Below, one piece after another: positions 48,588 to 58,571 of a stretch of 61,370 nucleotides of DNA (the first letter of the stretch is position 1; every line of letters starts with the position of its first letter). This stretch comes from Oscillospiraceae bacterium (GTDB lineage: Bacteria; Bacillota; Clostridia; Oscillospirales; CAG-272). The stretch lies in the NCBI GenBank assembly GCA_015063805.1, contig SVTK01000017.1, forward strand, positions 1 to 61,370, read 5' to 3'. Position numbers and translations under genes: made by a program. The notes under the pieces were generated by a model, which was given only the letters and a program-made list of their open reading frames with translations, was not told the DNA's origin and searched no databases.

Positions 48588-49475
48588 TCAATCGCGCCAA
48601 AGGATGGTATAATCTGTCATTTTATCCAAAATTGCACTTCCCTCCGCCGGATTGGAAATGTCCACAAATGCCCCCGTCCTTCCGTTAAAAGTTCCGTCGG
48701 CCAGGATCTTCTCCACCAGCGTCAGTTTCAGGGCAGTATCCATGCAATCTCCCATGGTCACTGCGTAGCAGCTGTCCAGAATCATGCGCACATCAAATCG
48801 GCTGTCGATGCGCAGAAGATCGGTTCTGCCGTAGAGGGGGCTTGTCCTGTGTTCTGTCAGAACATCCACAAGATATCCCGCATCAAAATCTCCGGCGAAC
48901 TCCACATACTCACCGGTCACGGCACGGCGTACCTCGGGCAGGATCAGCTGCACCAGACCATTTGCCCGGCAATTCTCCGGCAGGCATCCGCATTCCAGAA
49001 CCACAAGATCCTGGGTCAGGATCACCCATTCGCCGTTGACTTCCAGGTAATAGGTCCCCTCCCGCGGCGTACAGATCAGGGTCACGGTGTCGGGCAGATG
49101 CCTCTCCAGTCGGACATCGGCAAGATAAGGATTTGCCCGCAGAACCGCCGCACGAACGGCATCACGGTCAATGGTGTAGAGCCTGTCCCCCTGCGTAAGT
49201 GCCGCCGCATCCAGCACGGCTTCGGTTTCCGAGGTCCCCTCCACCGTCACGGTCTCCAGCCGGAACATGGCATCAAACACCCCAAAGAGCACGCCAAAAA
49301 GCACAGCCCCCACCGCCAGCAGCAGAAAAAGGATCAGCCCTCCTCCCAAGCGCCGGGTCACTGTGTTCTTCTTGCCTGCTTTATCTTTCTTCCCGCGGGG
49401 GGATACCTCCTCCCGGGGACGGGGGGGCACCGTCGGTCTTGTCCGGGGCGGGGCCATCTTCCCTGTATTGGTCAT
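48588..49475 (-). CDS. ftsQ: Cell division protein FtsQ/DivIB
   Basis: 295 residues: a basic proline-rich cytoplasmic tail, one membrane helix (GGLILFLLLAVGAVLFGVLF), then a POTRA domain (LETVTVEGTSETEAVLDAA, RANPYLADVRLERHLPDT) and the FtsQ beta domain. A bitopic divisome protein bridging early and late components. It follows murG by 18 bp. Confidence 0.9.
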   Translation of the reverse strand: MTNTGKMAPPRTRPTVPPRPREEVSPRGKKDKAGKKNTVTRRLGGGLILFLLLAVGAVLFGVLFGVFDAMFRLETVTVEGTSETEAVLDAAALTQGDRLYTIDRDAVRAAVLRANPYLADVRLERHLPDTVTLICTPREGTYYLEVNGEWVILTQDLVVLECGCLPENCRANGLVQLILPEVRRAVTGEYVEFAGDFDAGYLVDVLTEHRTSPLYGRTDLLRIDSRFDVRMILDSCYAVTMGDCMDTALKLTLVEKILADGTFNGRTGAFVDISNPAEGSAILDKMTDYTILWRD

Positions 49476-49493
49476 GGGGACACCTCCTCATGT

Positions 49494-50609
49494 TCAATCT
49501 TTGGCATTCACCAGGCGACAGATCTCTTCATAGATCACTTTGTTGGCATCGGTACGGGCAAAGGCCGAAATGGCCTCCTCCATGGCGGCGCGGCGGGCAT
49601 CGTCTTCCAGCAGGCTTCCCACCTCTGCCGCAACCCCCTCAGGGGTGAGGTCTTTTTCTTCGATCAGAAGAGCCGCACCTGCGTCGGAGAGCACTTTGGC
49701 GTTTTTATACTGGTGGTTAGCAGCCACATAAGGCGAAGGGATCAGCAGGCAGGCCTTGCGCTGCACCGCCAGTTCGGACAGGGTCATTGCCCCTGCGCGG
49801 TTGACCACCAGATCGGCCGCCGCCATCTGCTCGGGCATATCGTAGATATACTCCACCAGACGGAGATTGTCCTTCCCTTCCAGGCCGTAGGCTTTGAACT
49901 TTTCCTTGGCCGCTTCGTATTCCAGTGCACCTGTGGCATGGAGGTGCAGGACATCGGGATGCTGAAGGCCGTAATCCCGCATCAGGGCCAGCATAGCATC
50001 GTTAACGGGCTCAGCCCCCATGCTTCCCCCGCAGGAGAGGATCATGCGGCGATAATTGCCGATCCCCAGCTTTTCTCTGGCGGAATCCCGATCAAGGGTG
50101 CCGAACTGCCCGCGGAGGGGATTGCCCACCACCATCAGCTTTTCCTTGGCATCCAGGTGCTCGGCGCTCTCGGCAAAGTTGAGCATAATACGGTCGACAT
50201 AGGATTGGAGGCGACGCACCGTCACCCCGGGGATAGCATTGGATTCGTGTACCGCCGTGGGGATTCCCATGCGGGATGCCGCCACCAGCACAGGCCAGCA
50301 GGCGTATCCGCCCGTGCCCACGACGATATCAGGCTTGAACTCCGCGATCAGCTTTTTGGCGCGGATGGGTGAGACAAAAGCAAGCCAGGCCGCCTTGAGG
50401 TTAGCGGGAGACAGGGAACGTCGGAAGCCCCGCACCTCCACATGGTAGAGAGGATATCCCGCAGCGGGGACCAGTTTATTTTCTATCCCGCGGGAGGTGC
50501 CCACAAAAGCGATCTCTGCCGAGGGATCATTTTGCTTGATGGTATTGGCAATGGCAATGGCGGGGTTGACATGGCCCCCGGTGCCGCCGCCGGTCATCAG
50601 AACACGCAT
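49494..50609 (-). CDS. murG: UDP-GlcNAc lipid I N-acetylglucosaminyltransferase
   Basis: 371 residues; adds GlcNAc to lipid I, giving lipid II at the inner membrane face. GGGTGGHVNPAIAIANTI (7-24) is the G loop, VGTGGYACWPVLVAA and HESNAIPGVTVR are conserved, and CGGSMGAEPVND and NRAGAMTLSELAVQRKACLL form the UDP-sugar site. AAAGGAAGG fixes the ATG at 50609. Confidence 0.95.
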   Translation of the reverse strand: MRVLMTGGGTGGHVNPAIAIANTIKQNDPSAEIAFVGTSRGIENKLVPAAGYPLYHVEVRGFRRSLSPANLKAAWLAFVSPIRAKKLIAEFKPDIVVGTGGYACWPVLVAASRMGIPTAVHESNAIPGVTVRRLQSYVDRIMLNFAESAEHLDAKEKLMVVGNPLRGQFGTLDRDSAREKLGIGNYRRMILSCGGSMGAEPVNDAMLALMRDYGLQHPDVLHLHATGALEYEAAKEKFKAYGLEGKDNLRLVEYIYDMPEQMAAADLVVNRAGAMTLSELAVQRKACLLIPSPYVAANHQYKNAKVLSDAGAALLIEEKDLTPEGVAAEVGSLLEDDARRAAMEEAISAFARTDANKVIYEEICRLVNAKD

Positions 50610-50637
50610 GATGTCCTTCCTTTCGGTTGTGGTATAT

Positions 50638-52008
50638 TCAGCTTCGCTTCTGATAGGAATATCGGGAGATCGAGAGGACAATACCCATCTCGACCATAAG
50701 GATCACAAGTGAGGTTCCCCCGGAGCTGAAGAAGGGGAGAGAGATTCCGGTGTTGGGAATGAGTGCAGTCACCACACCAATGTTGAGAATGGCCTGCATG
50801 GTCACCTGGGTGACAATCCCGAACACCAGCAGAGAGGAATAGAGATCGGGGGCATTGCGGGCGATGAGATATCCCCGCCAGGCCAGCCCCATAAAGAGCA
50901 GCATGACGGCCGCCGCCCCCACAAAACCCAGCTCCTCGCAAATGATGGAGAAAATAAAGTCATTCTGGGGCTGCGAGACGTAGCCCGATTTCTGGAAGCT
51001 GTTGCCCAGTCCGACGCCGAAGAAGCCGCCCGAGCCGATAGCATACAGACCCTGCAGATTCTGATAGGCCTGATCCCGCGCGATGTCCTTGGGGATATTG
51101 TGCGGGTCGAAGAGGACCATCTTCCATACCTCAATTCGGGTTCCGCCGTAGCTGGAAAATGCGATGAGACAAACCGCAGCAACGGCCAGGATGCCCCCCG
51201 CGATGAACAGGTACTTCATGTTGACCCGCCCCACGAACATCATTACCACGCCAATTCCGGCCACGATAATGGTACCTGAGATGTGGTGCTCCAACGCCAC
51301 AAGGCCGGCGATCAGCCCGAAGACACAGCAACTGCCGCCAAAGCCCCATATTATGGGGTGCCCGCCGGGGCTGTTGTCGGTGATTTTTTCGCTGAACTTG
51401 GAGAGATACCAGGCCATCATCATGATCATGGCCAGTTTTGCCAGCTCCGACGGCTGGAAGGTTCCCACACCGGGGATATAGAGCCACCGCTGGGCATCGC
51501 CCTCTGAGAGACCGACACCGGGAATCAGCACCAGCAAGAGCAGGACAACGGCCAAACCATAGCCCGGGAAGGTCAGCATTTTGATGCCGCGAATGGGAAT
51601 ATAGAGACAGAGGAACATCCCGATCAGCCCGATCACGGCAAACAGAAGATACCGCTTAAAGAAGTAGAGGCTGTCGCCGTATTTGAAGCTTGCATAGGCA
51701 TAACTTGCGCTGAAGCCCATGATGACGCCGAAGGCCAGCAGGGCAAGAACAATCACAAGGAATGGACGGTCAATGCCGGTGAGCACACGGACATACTTGG
51801 CATCCTCCTCCCGCCGGCGTTCCTCCAGGGCAGCTTGCTTCTGCTGCTGCCGCAGGGCCCGGGCAGACACAGGAACGGGATGTGCTTCTCTGCGCTGAGG
51901 GTGCTGGGAGGGGGGCACAGGCCGGACAGGCCGCTGCTGAGGAGGGGTACTGGCAGGTCTTCCCTGAGTTGCCGTGGGGATATGTGCTTGATTGGGCCGC
52001 TCCTGCAT
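50638..52008 (-). CDS. ftsW: Septal peptidoglycan polymerase FtsW
   Basis: A 456-residue SEDS-family polytopic membrane protein; polymerises lipid II with its cognate PBP. The N-terminal ~75 residues are Pro/Gln/Arg-rich and unusual in length. About ten membrane helices follow, with FQPSELAKLAMIMMMAWYL, GGFFGVGLGNSFQKSGYVSQ and NDFIFSIICEELGF as SEDS signatures and a C-terminal PFFSSGGTSLVILM. Confidence 0.94.
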   Translation of the reverse strand: MQERPNQAHIPTATQGRPASTPPQQRPVRPVPPSQHPQRREAHPVPVSARALRQQQKQAALEERRREEDAKYVRVLTGIDRPFLVIVLALLAFGVIMGFSASYAYASFKYGDSLYFFKRYLLFAVIGLIGMFLCLYIPIRGIKMLTFPGYGLAVVLLLLVLIPGVGLSEGDAQRWLYIPGVGTFQPSELAKLAMIMMMAWYLSKFSEKITDNSPGGHPIIWGFGGSCCVFGLIAGLVALEHHISGTIIVAGIGVVMMFVGRVNMKYLFIAGGILAVAAVCLIAFSSYGGTRIEVWKMVLFDPHNIPKDIARDQAYQNLQGLYAIGSGGFFGVGLGNSFQKSGYVSQPQNDFIFSIICEELGFVGAAAVMLLFMGLAWRGYLIARNAPDLYSSLLVFGIVTQVTMQAILNIGVVTALIPNTGISLPFFSSGGTSLVILMVEMGIVLSISRYSYQKRS

Positions 52009-52038
52009 GGACGTCCCTCCTTTCGTCAGCGGTAGAGA

Positions 52039-53034
52039 TTAAAGACCGAAATAAGCCAGGGCGCAGGCGGCAACGGTGACGAGAGAGAAGACGGTAACAA
52101 TCTTGATCTCGCTCCAGCCGCACATTTCAAAGTGATGGTGAATGGGGGTCATTTTGAAGATCCGTTTGCCGTGGGTCAGCTTGAAATAACCCACCTGCAG
52201 CATCACCGAGGCGGTTTCCACGATATACACAATTCCCATGACCACCACCAGCAGAGGCGAGCCCAGCATGAACGCACCGCCCACCACAAGGCCGCCTAAG
52301 AACAGGGAGCCGGTGTCTCCCATGAAGACCCGCGCGGGGTAGAAATTGTATACCAGGAAGCCCAGGGTGCCGCCGATTACCAGCGCGCCCCAAAGGCCGA
52401 GGGAAGAATCCCGGAACAGGAAGGCAAGAACAGCGAAGAAGACACCGATCACCATGGTTACGCTGGAAGCCAGACCGTCGATGCCGTCGGTGAGATTGAC
52501 GCTGTTGATCATGCCCGTAATCAGCAGGAGCGCCACCGCGTAGTAGAAGACACCCAGCTCAAGCTCAATGCCGAAATAGGGGATGATCAGGGTGGTATCC
52601 AGCCAGCCGCAGAGCCGCATGACGATGAGATAGAGGGCAGCGGCAATGAGCTGGAGAAGGAATTTCTGATAGGCCCGCAGACCCTCGTTCTGCTTCTTGA
52701 GCAGCTTGGCGCGGTCGTCCACCATGCCGATGAGCCCTCCGGCCAGAGCCAGGCCCAGGGTGGGCAGAAGGGGAAGCAGCTCAGATACACATCCAAGCAG
52801 CGCGCTTACACCAAACGCCGCAGCAGCCGTCACCAGCATAGCAAAGATGAAGGAGATCCCGCCCATGGTGGGAGTGCCTTCCTTAGACTTATGCCAGCGG
52901 GGACCAATCTCCAGAATGGGCTGTCCCATTTTCTTGCTTTTCAGGATGGGAATGACATAACGGGCCGCCGCCACGGTCAGCGCAAACGTCACCGCCAGCG
53001 ACAGGGCAAAGAGTAAAATCAGATACACATCCAT
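52039..53034 (-). CDS. mraY: Phospho-N-acetylmuramoyl-pentapeptide transferase
   Basis: 331 residues; makes lipid I from UDP-MurNAc-pentapeptide and undecaprenyl phosphate. Polytopic, with KEGTPTMGGISF near residue 50, DDRAKLLKKQNEGLRAYQKF, NLTDGIDGLASSV and FMGDTGSLFLGG plus the HHHFE motif near the C-terminus. GGAGGG fixes the ATG at 53034. One base after the murF stop. Confidence 0.95.
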   Translation of the reverse strand: MDVYLILLFALSLAVTFALTVAAARYVIPILKSKKMGQPILEIGPRWHKSKEGTPTMGGISFIFAMLVTAAAAFGVSALLGCVSELLPLLPTLGLALAGGLIGMVDDRAKLLKKQNEGLRAYQKFLLQLIAAALYLIVMRLCGWLDTTLIIPYFGIELELGVFYYAVALLLITGMINSVNLTDGIDGLASSVTMVIGVFFAVLAFLFRDSSLGLWGALVIGGTLGFLVYNFYPARVFMGDTGSLFLGGLVVGGAFMLGSPLLVVVMGIVYIVETASVMLQVGYFKLTHGKRIFKMTPIHHHFEMCGWSEIKIVTVFSLVTVAACALAYFGL

Positions 53035-53035
53035 G

Positions 53036-54496
53036 TCAGTTCCCTCCTCCGCGGTTTTCGGTGCCGATCCGCGCGGCATTTTCCCGCAGGTAGGCCACCA
53101 CTTCTTCGGCGGCCACGGCACGGCTGGCCTTCACCAGCAGAATATCCCCGGGGCGCAGAACCTTCAGCAGCATCTCGCCGCTGATATCCTTGCGTCCGCA
53201 GTCAAGGTTTACATACACCCGGTCGGCGCGCATCCCGGCGTGGATCGCCCCCAGGGCAATCTCCTCGGCACTCTCACCCAAGGTGAAAAGATAATCAATC
53301 TTGTGCTGGGCCACGCTGATGCCCAACTGATGGTGCATCAGCACCGAATCGGTGCCCAGTTCACGCATATCCCCAAGCAATGCCGCCGTGTGCAAGCCGC
53401 TGTTCTGTGCCCCCATTTCGCTGAGCACATCCAGGGCTGCACGCATGGACTCGGGGCTGGCGTTGTAGCAGTCCTCGATTACCGTCACGCCGGCGATCTC
53501 ACAGATGCTCTGGCGCATATCGGCGTTGCGGAACCGGGAAAGCCCTGCACGGATCTCAGCCTCGCTCATGCCCATCATAACCCCCACCGCATAGGCGAAA
53601 AGGGCGGCATAGACATTGTGCTGACCCGGCACGGGAATCTCCACGTTAGTGACCACATGACGGCCGTAGAGCAGATCAAAGGTCATCCCGCCCACACCGT
53701 GCCGCAAATTCACCGCACGGAAATCCGCATGGCGGTTATGGATGCCCACCAATACAGGGCGGCGTCCCTCCAGCTCCTCACGGTAAAGCAAAGGCTCATC
53801 CCCGTTGCAGAGAAGAATGCCGTCGGCCTTCAGGCCGTGGGTAATCTCAAGCTTGGCGCGGCAGATGTTCTCCCGCGTCCCCAGCTGCTCCAGGTGGGAG
53901 GAACCGATGGTGGTGACGATGGCAATATCGGGGCAGGCAATGCGGCTCAGATAGTCAATCTCCCCCAGACCGCACATCCCCATCTCAGCCACCGTTGCCT
54001 CGGTACCCGCAGGGGTGGCCAGCAGAGTCATGGGCAGGCCAATCTCATTGTTATGATTTCCCGCAGTTTTGTGCACCCGGTGGGTAGATCCCAGCACCGC
54101 AGAGATGAACTCCTTGGTGGTGGTCTTACCTACGCTGCCGGTGACGGCGATCATCTTGCCGCCTGCACGCCGGGCATAGTCCCGGGCCAGCTTTCCCAAT
54201 GCGGTGAGCACATCCTCCACCACGACGATGGCGATATGGGAGGGAATAATCTCAGGCAAATGTGCCGCCAGCACGCAGGAGGCTCCTGCCTCAGCGGCAG
54301 CGGAAATATAGGCGTGACCGTCCACCCTCTCCCCGGCGAAGGCAAGGAAGAGAGTCCCCTTCTCTACCTCACGGGAGTCGGTAGCCACAGCATGGAAGGT
54401 CACCGAGCCGTCACAGCCAAAGCAATGCAGCTCACCCGATACCAGTGCGGCCAGCTCGGCCGCCGTATATGTCAGAAGCGACAAAACGCTTTTCAT
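53036..54496 (-). CDS. murF: UDP-MurNAc-tripeptide-D-Ala-D-Ala ligase
   Basis: A 486-residue Mur ligase with ATP loop VTGSVGKTTTKEFI (about 111-124), EMGMCGLGEIDYLSRI and a later DCYNASPESMRAAL. It adds D-Ala-D-Ala to the precursor in the cytoplasm. Spans between murE and mraY. Confidence 0.94.
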   Translation of the reverse strand: MKSVLSLLTYTAAELAALVSGELHCFGCDGSVTFHAVATDSREVEKGTLFLAFAGERVDGHAYISAAAEAGASCVLAAHLPEIIPSHIAIVVVEDVLTALGKLARDYARRAGGKMIAVTGSVGKTTTKEFISAVLGSTHRVHKTAGNHNNEIGLPMTLLATPAGTEATVAEMGMCGLGEIDYLSRIACPDIAIVTTIGSSHLEQLGTRENICRAKLEITHGLKADGILLCNGDEPLLYREELEGRRPVLVGIHNRHADFRAVNLRHGVGGMTFDLLYGRHVVTNVEIPVPGQHNVYAALFAYAVGVMMGMSEAEIRAGLSRFRNADMRQSICEIAGVTVIEDCYNASPESMRAALDVLSEMGAQNSGLHTAALLGDMRELGTDSVLMHHQLGISVAQHKIDYLFTLGESAEEIALGAIHAGMRADRVYVNLDCGRKDISGEMLLKVLRPGDILLVKASRAVAAEEVVAYLRENAARIGTENRGGGN

Positions 54497-54536
54497 GTTC
54501 CAATCACCTTTCTCATCCGGTCTGTTCTATCTTCGT

Positions 54537-56033
54537 CTACGTATTTTTCTCAGTTCTCCACCCCGCAGCGGCACGTCTGACCAGGGCCGCCTCGTCAAAG
54601 GGCATCCGCCCCTGGCGGGTGATCTCATACTGCTCATGCCCCTTCCCTGCCAGCAGAATAATGTCATCCTTCCGGGCAGTTTCCACGGCATAGGCAATGG
54701 CCTCGGCGCGATTGGGGATCACGGTGTGGGGCCGCTCCCGGTCCATCCCCCGCAGGATCTCCCGCAGAATCGTCTCAGGATCCTCGCCCCGGGAATTGTC
54801 GGAGGTCAGAATCACAAAATCTGCCATTTCGGCGGCGATGCGGCCCATGGGCTTGCGCTTGGTGGGATCTCTGTCCCCGCCGCAGCCGAAGAGCAGCACC
54901 ACCCGCCCGCCGTCACGCCGCAGTTCTCGTGCGGTGCGGAGGAGCTTTTCCAGGGCATCGGGGGTGTGGGCGTAATCAATGTACACCGAGAAGGGCAGCT
55001 GTGCCGGCAAAGCAACCCGCTCCATCCGCCCGGGGATCCCCGACAGCCGCGCCAGCGCGACCTGAACGGTATGCGGCGGAATGCCCAGCTCCCTGGCACA
55101 GGCGGCGGCAAGCAGACTGTTCTCGGGTGTGAACCGCCCGGGAATGGGGGATTCCACCCCAAAAGCGCCGTCGGGTGTTTCCAGCCGATATTCCACCCCC
55201 GCATCCCCGCGGAAGCGGATATTCCGGGCAAGGTAATCGGCCTCCCCATACTGGGAACAGAGGACAGCCCTGCCGCGGCAGACAGCCGCCGCGGCGGCTC
55301 CGGCCGGATCGTCCCGATTGACGATTCCGATGTCACAGGCGGCGAAGAGCTTTAGCTTGGCCGCCAGGTAGTTTTCCATGGTGCCGTGAAAGTCAAGATG
55401 TTCGGGGGTCAGATTGGTGAAAATCCCCGCCGCGAAGTGCAGAGGTGCCAGCTTGCCCAGCGCAAGAGCGTGAGAGGTTGCCTCCATCACCACTGTGGTC
55501 ACGCCATCCTCCCGCATCTCAGCCAGCATCCGATAGAGATCGGCGGGGTCGGGAGTGGTCATGTTGGACAAGGGGTCCTCGGGATCGGCGGTCAAGGGGC
55601 GATCCCCCGAGCGGCAGCCCACCGTACCGATAAGCCCCGTGCGCTCCCCCGCTTCCTGCAGGATGGCACATAGCATACGGCTGACCGAGGTCTTGCCGTT
55701 TGTCCCCGTCACCGCCACCAGCCGCATTTCCGTGGCCGGATGACCGAGAAATGCGTACCACAGGCAGGCCAGGGCCGCCCGTGTGTCAGGGACGCGGATC
55801 ACGGGGACCGAAAGTTTTCCGATACAGCCCTCGGACACCACCGCCGCCGCTGCCCCCGCCGCAGCCACCTCACACAGATGGGTATGGCCGTCGTGATGCA
55901 GCCCGCGTATGCAGACGAACAGATCGCCCGTCCTCACCCGTCGGGAATCGGAAGCAATGCCGCTGATTTCGGGGTCGGCTCCCCCGGCGGCGGCGGAGAT
56001 TCCCGCCTCCCGCAAAAGAGTGGAAAGACGCAT
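54537..56033 (-). CDS. murE: UDP-MurNAc-dipeptide:diamino acid ligase
   Basis: A 498-residue Mur ligase. ATP loop VTGTNGKTSVSRM (about 109-121), EATSHALALGKL and the amino-acid specificity segment TSDNSRGEDP. Meso-diaminopimelate enzymes normally have DNPR; here proline is serine but the arginine is kept, so mDAP remains most likely. It adds the third peptide residue. Confidence 0.92.
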   Translation of the reverse strand: MRLSTLLREAGISAAAGGADPEISGIASDSRRVRTGDLFVCIRGLHHDGHTHLCEVAAAGAAAAVVSEGCIGKLSVPVIRVPDTRAALACLWYAFLGHPATEMRLVAVTGTNGKTSVSRMLCAILQEAGERTGLIGTVGCRSGDRPLTADPEDPLSNMTTPDPADLYRMLAEMREDGVTTVVMEATSHALALGKLAPLHFAAGIFTNLTPEHLDFHGTMENYLAAKLKLFAACDIGIVNRDDPAGAAAAAVCRGRAVLCSQYGEADYLARNIRFRGDAGVEYRLETPDGAFGVESPIPGRFTPENSLLAAACARELGIPPHTVQVALARLSGIPGRMERVALPAQLPFSVYIDYAHTPDALEKLLRTARELRRDGGRVVLLFGCGGDRDPTKRKPMGRIAAEMADFVILTSDNSRGEDPETILREILRGMDRERPHTVIPNRAEAIAYAVETARKDDIILLAGKGHEQYEITRQGRMPFDEAALVRRAAAGWRTEKNT

Positions 56034-56099
56034 ACAGCCTCCAAAACGGTGAATTTGCCCTGCATTTTCACGTCCGGGAAACAGTACGTCCGTTTTTCT

Positions 56100-58406
56100 T
56101 TAGTCTGTGCCGTCCAGGTAGCGGAACTCCACCGTTACGATGGTGCCCGGGGCAACGGCTGTATCAGCGGCGGGGGACTGTGCCACCACCACCGCACCGC
56201 TTCCGCTCTGGTAGTTTTGGGTGCCGTCAATGCGGACATTCAGCCCTGCATCGATGAGCAGTTTATTGGCCGCGCTGGCCGATTTCCCCATGACATCGGG
56301 GACATTGACCGTGGCGGCGGGGGTCTCGGTGCCGGTGTAGAAGATCACACGGCCGGTGTTTTTGGCCAGCTGACTGCCGCCGGCGGGAATCTGCGCCGTC
56401 ACCTTGGTACCGTCGCCTATCACCTCGTATTCCAGGCCCACATAGCCCATGCTGGTCACAGCGTCGCTGACCAGCCAGCCGGTGTAATCCAGCAGGTTGA
56501 CCTCCAGCTTTGCCAGCTCCTCTTCGGTATACCTGGCCTCAACGCCCATATAGGGCAGTACCACCTCAAGGAAATTGGAAACATAGGGCGCGGCCACGAT
56601 GGAGCCGTACACACTGCCGTTCATGGGTTCGTCCACCATGATCAGCACGGCGATCTGGGGATTTTCCGCGGGAGCGAAGCCCACCGTGGAACCGATGCGC
56701 AGGGTCTTCTCCCCGTTGGCATCGAATTTATCGTTTTTCTCGGAGGTACCGGTTTTGGCTGCCACGCGGTATCCCGCCACATAGGCATTCTTTGCACCGC
56801 CGTCCCCCGACACACCTTCCTCCAGGATGTCGATGAGGGTGCGGCAGGTGGCCTCGCTCACAACCTGACGGCGGGGAGAAGCATCATAGGTTTCAATCAC
56901 GTTGCCGTCATCGTCAACGAAGGCTTTCATCAAATGGGGAGTGACAAGATAACCGCCGTTGGCCACCGCGCAGATGGCGGTGAGCTGGGCAATGGGAGTT
57001 ACCTTGAAGTTCTGGCCGAAGGAGGCGGTGGCCAGATCAACGTTGCCCATGGAAGAGAAGAAGATGGTGGATGCCTCGCCGGGGAGGTCAATCCCGGTCT
57101 TCTCCCGGTAACCGAAGGCGCTGACATAACTGGTAAATTTATCGATCCCCAGCTTCTGGGCAATGGTCATGAGCACCGGATTGCAGGACTGCTGAAGGCC
57201 AACCGTGAAGGTCACATGGCCGTGTCCGGTGCGCTTATGGCAATGGATGGGTTTGGACCAGCCTTCCACGATCAACCCGCCCGAGCAATAGAAGGGATCC
57301 GATGGAGATACCACCTTCTCCTCCAAGCACATGGCTGAGGTGATGATCTTAAAGGTGGATCCGGGCTCATAGAGCTCGGTGACCACCTTGTTATTCCACA
57401 TGGCGTAGCGCAGCTCCGAGAGCAGCTTGTTATACTCCTCGCTTCCCTCGGCATAACCTGAAGCCACCAGCTTCACCTGAGACTCCTCGTTGAGGGTCCA
57501 GGGATCGTTGAGATCGAAATCCCCCTTGGTGGCGATGGCCAGAACAGCACCGGTATTGACATCCATGGCGACACCGCAGACACGGTTTGCCGCACCCGAC
57601 TCAAGGTATGTGGCCTCCAGCTGACGCTCCAGCTCATACTGGATGCGCAGGTCGATGGTGGTGACCAGGTTTGCGCCGTTCTTGGCGTCAATGTAGCTTT
57701 GGTACTTGAAGGGCATCTCCCGGAAATAGCCGTCCCGGGCAACGATGTAGTATCCGTCTTCCCCGGACAGCTGTTCGTCATACTTCTTCTCCAGCCCGAA
57801 CAGGCCGTTACCGTCGGTGCCGGTAAAGCCGATGGTGTGGGCGGCGAGAGTGTCGTAATTGTAGTTGCGGCGGGTAGTGGCTTCCAGATAGATCTGGGTC
57901 TGCAGGTCATAGGCATCAATGAAGGCGCGCACGGCTTCCGCCTCGGCCTCCTCCACATTCCGCGCCACCGTTTTGTCCAGCATTTTGGTGTCAGCGGCAA
58001 GCTCGGTGATCTTCTCGGTACTCACCCCGAGGATCTCGCTCAGTCCGTCGGCGATCAGCTCGACCTGTGGGACGGAGGACACCCCTTCGGCGGCCTTGCC
58101 GCCCTTGGCCAGGGCCTCCACCCGCGCCTTCTCAGCCTCGGCAATGCCGTGGGGGGAGATAAATACGCGCCAGACCGTCACATTGTCGGCCAGCACCTCC
58201 ATGTTGGTGTCCAAAATTTTGCCCCGCTGGGCTTTGATGGTAGACTCACGGGTGATCTGATCGTTGACGATCCCCTGATAGCGCTCGTAATTACCTACCT
58301 GGATAAGCAACACGCGGACAGCAATGGCCAAAAACAGCAGGCAGAAGATGACAATTACCACCGCGGAACGCTGACGGACCCGGTGATCCACCGTCAGTTT
58401 TGCCAT
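56100..58406 (-). CDS. PASTA-containing class B penicillin-binding protein (PBP2/SpoVD-like)
   Basis: 768 residues: one N-terminal membrane helix (SAVVIVIFCLLFLAIAVRVL), a dimerisation domain with QRGKILDTN, and a transpeptidase domain with GSTFKI (active Ser), QQSCNP and KTGTS. Two C-terminal PASTA domains follow (GWLVSDAVTSMGY; VPDVMGKSASAANKLL). It cross-links septal peptidoglycan with FtsW. Two PASTA copies resemble PBP2x; SpoVD-type usually has one, so its division or sporulation use is not clear. GAGAGGAG fixes the ATG. Confidence 0.92.
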   Translation of the reverse strand: MAKLTVDHRVRQRSAVVIVIFCLLFLAIAVRVLLIQVGNYERYQGIVNDQITRESTIKAQRGKILDTNMEVLADNVTVWRVFISPHGIAEAEKARVEALAKGGKAAEGVSSVPQVELIADGLSEILGVSTEKITELAADTKMLDKTVARNVEEAEAEAVRAFIDAYDLQTQIYLEATTRRNYNYDTLAAHTIGFTGTDGNGLFGLEKKYDEQLSGEDGYYIVARDGYFREMPFKYQSYIDAKNGANLVTTIDLRIQYELERQLEATYLESGAANRVCGVAMDVNTGAVLAIATKGDFDLNDPWTLNEESQVKLVASGYAEGSEEYNKLLSELRYAMWNNKVVTELYEPGSTFKIITSAMCLEEKVVSPSDPFYCSGGLIVEGWSKPIHCHKRTGHGHVTFTVGLQQSCNPVLMTIAQKLGIDKFTSYVSAFGYREKTGIDLPGEASTIFFSSMGNVDLATASFGQNFKVTPIAQLTAICAVANGGYLVTPHLMKAFVDDDGNVIETYDASPRRQVVSEATCRTLIDILEEGVSGDGGAKNAYVAGYRVAAKTGTSEKNDKFDANGEKTLRIGSTVGFAPAENPQIAVLIMVDEPMNGSVYGSIVAAPYVSNFLEVVLPYMGVEARYTEEELAKLEVNLLDYTGWLVSDAVTSMGYVGLEYEVIGDGTKVTAQIPAGGSQLAKNTGRVIFYTGTETPAATVNVPDVMGKSASAANKLLIDAGLNVRIDGTQNYQSGSGAVVVAQSPAADTAVAPGTIVTVEFRYLDGTD

Positions 58407-58571
58407 TTTTGCCACTCCTCTCACCCTGTTTTTCTTTTCATTGAAAAAAGCCAAACGGTGAGGAGCATTCTGCTCTTCACCGTCAAACGGCTCTGCCAAC
58501 GCAAAGCATTATATGCGCAGCGCCGGCAAATTATTCCGGACCCGTGTCCGGCCATGCGCCGAGGGATCTTC

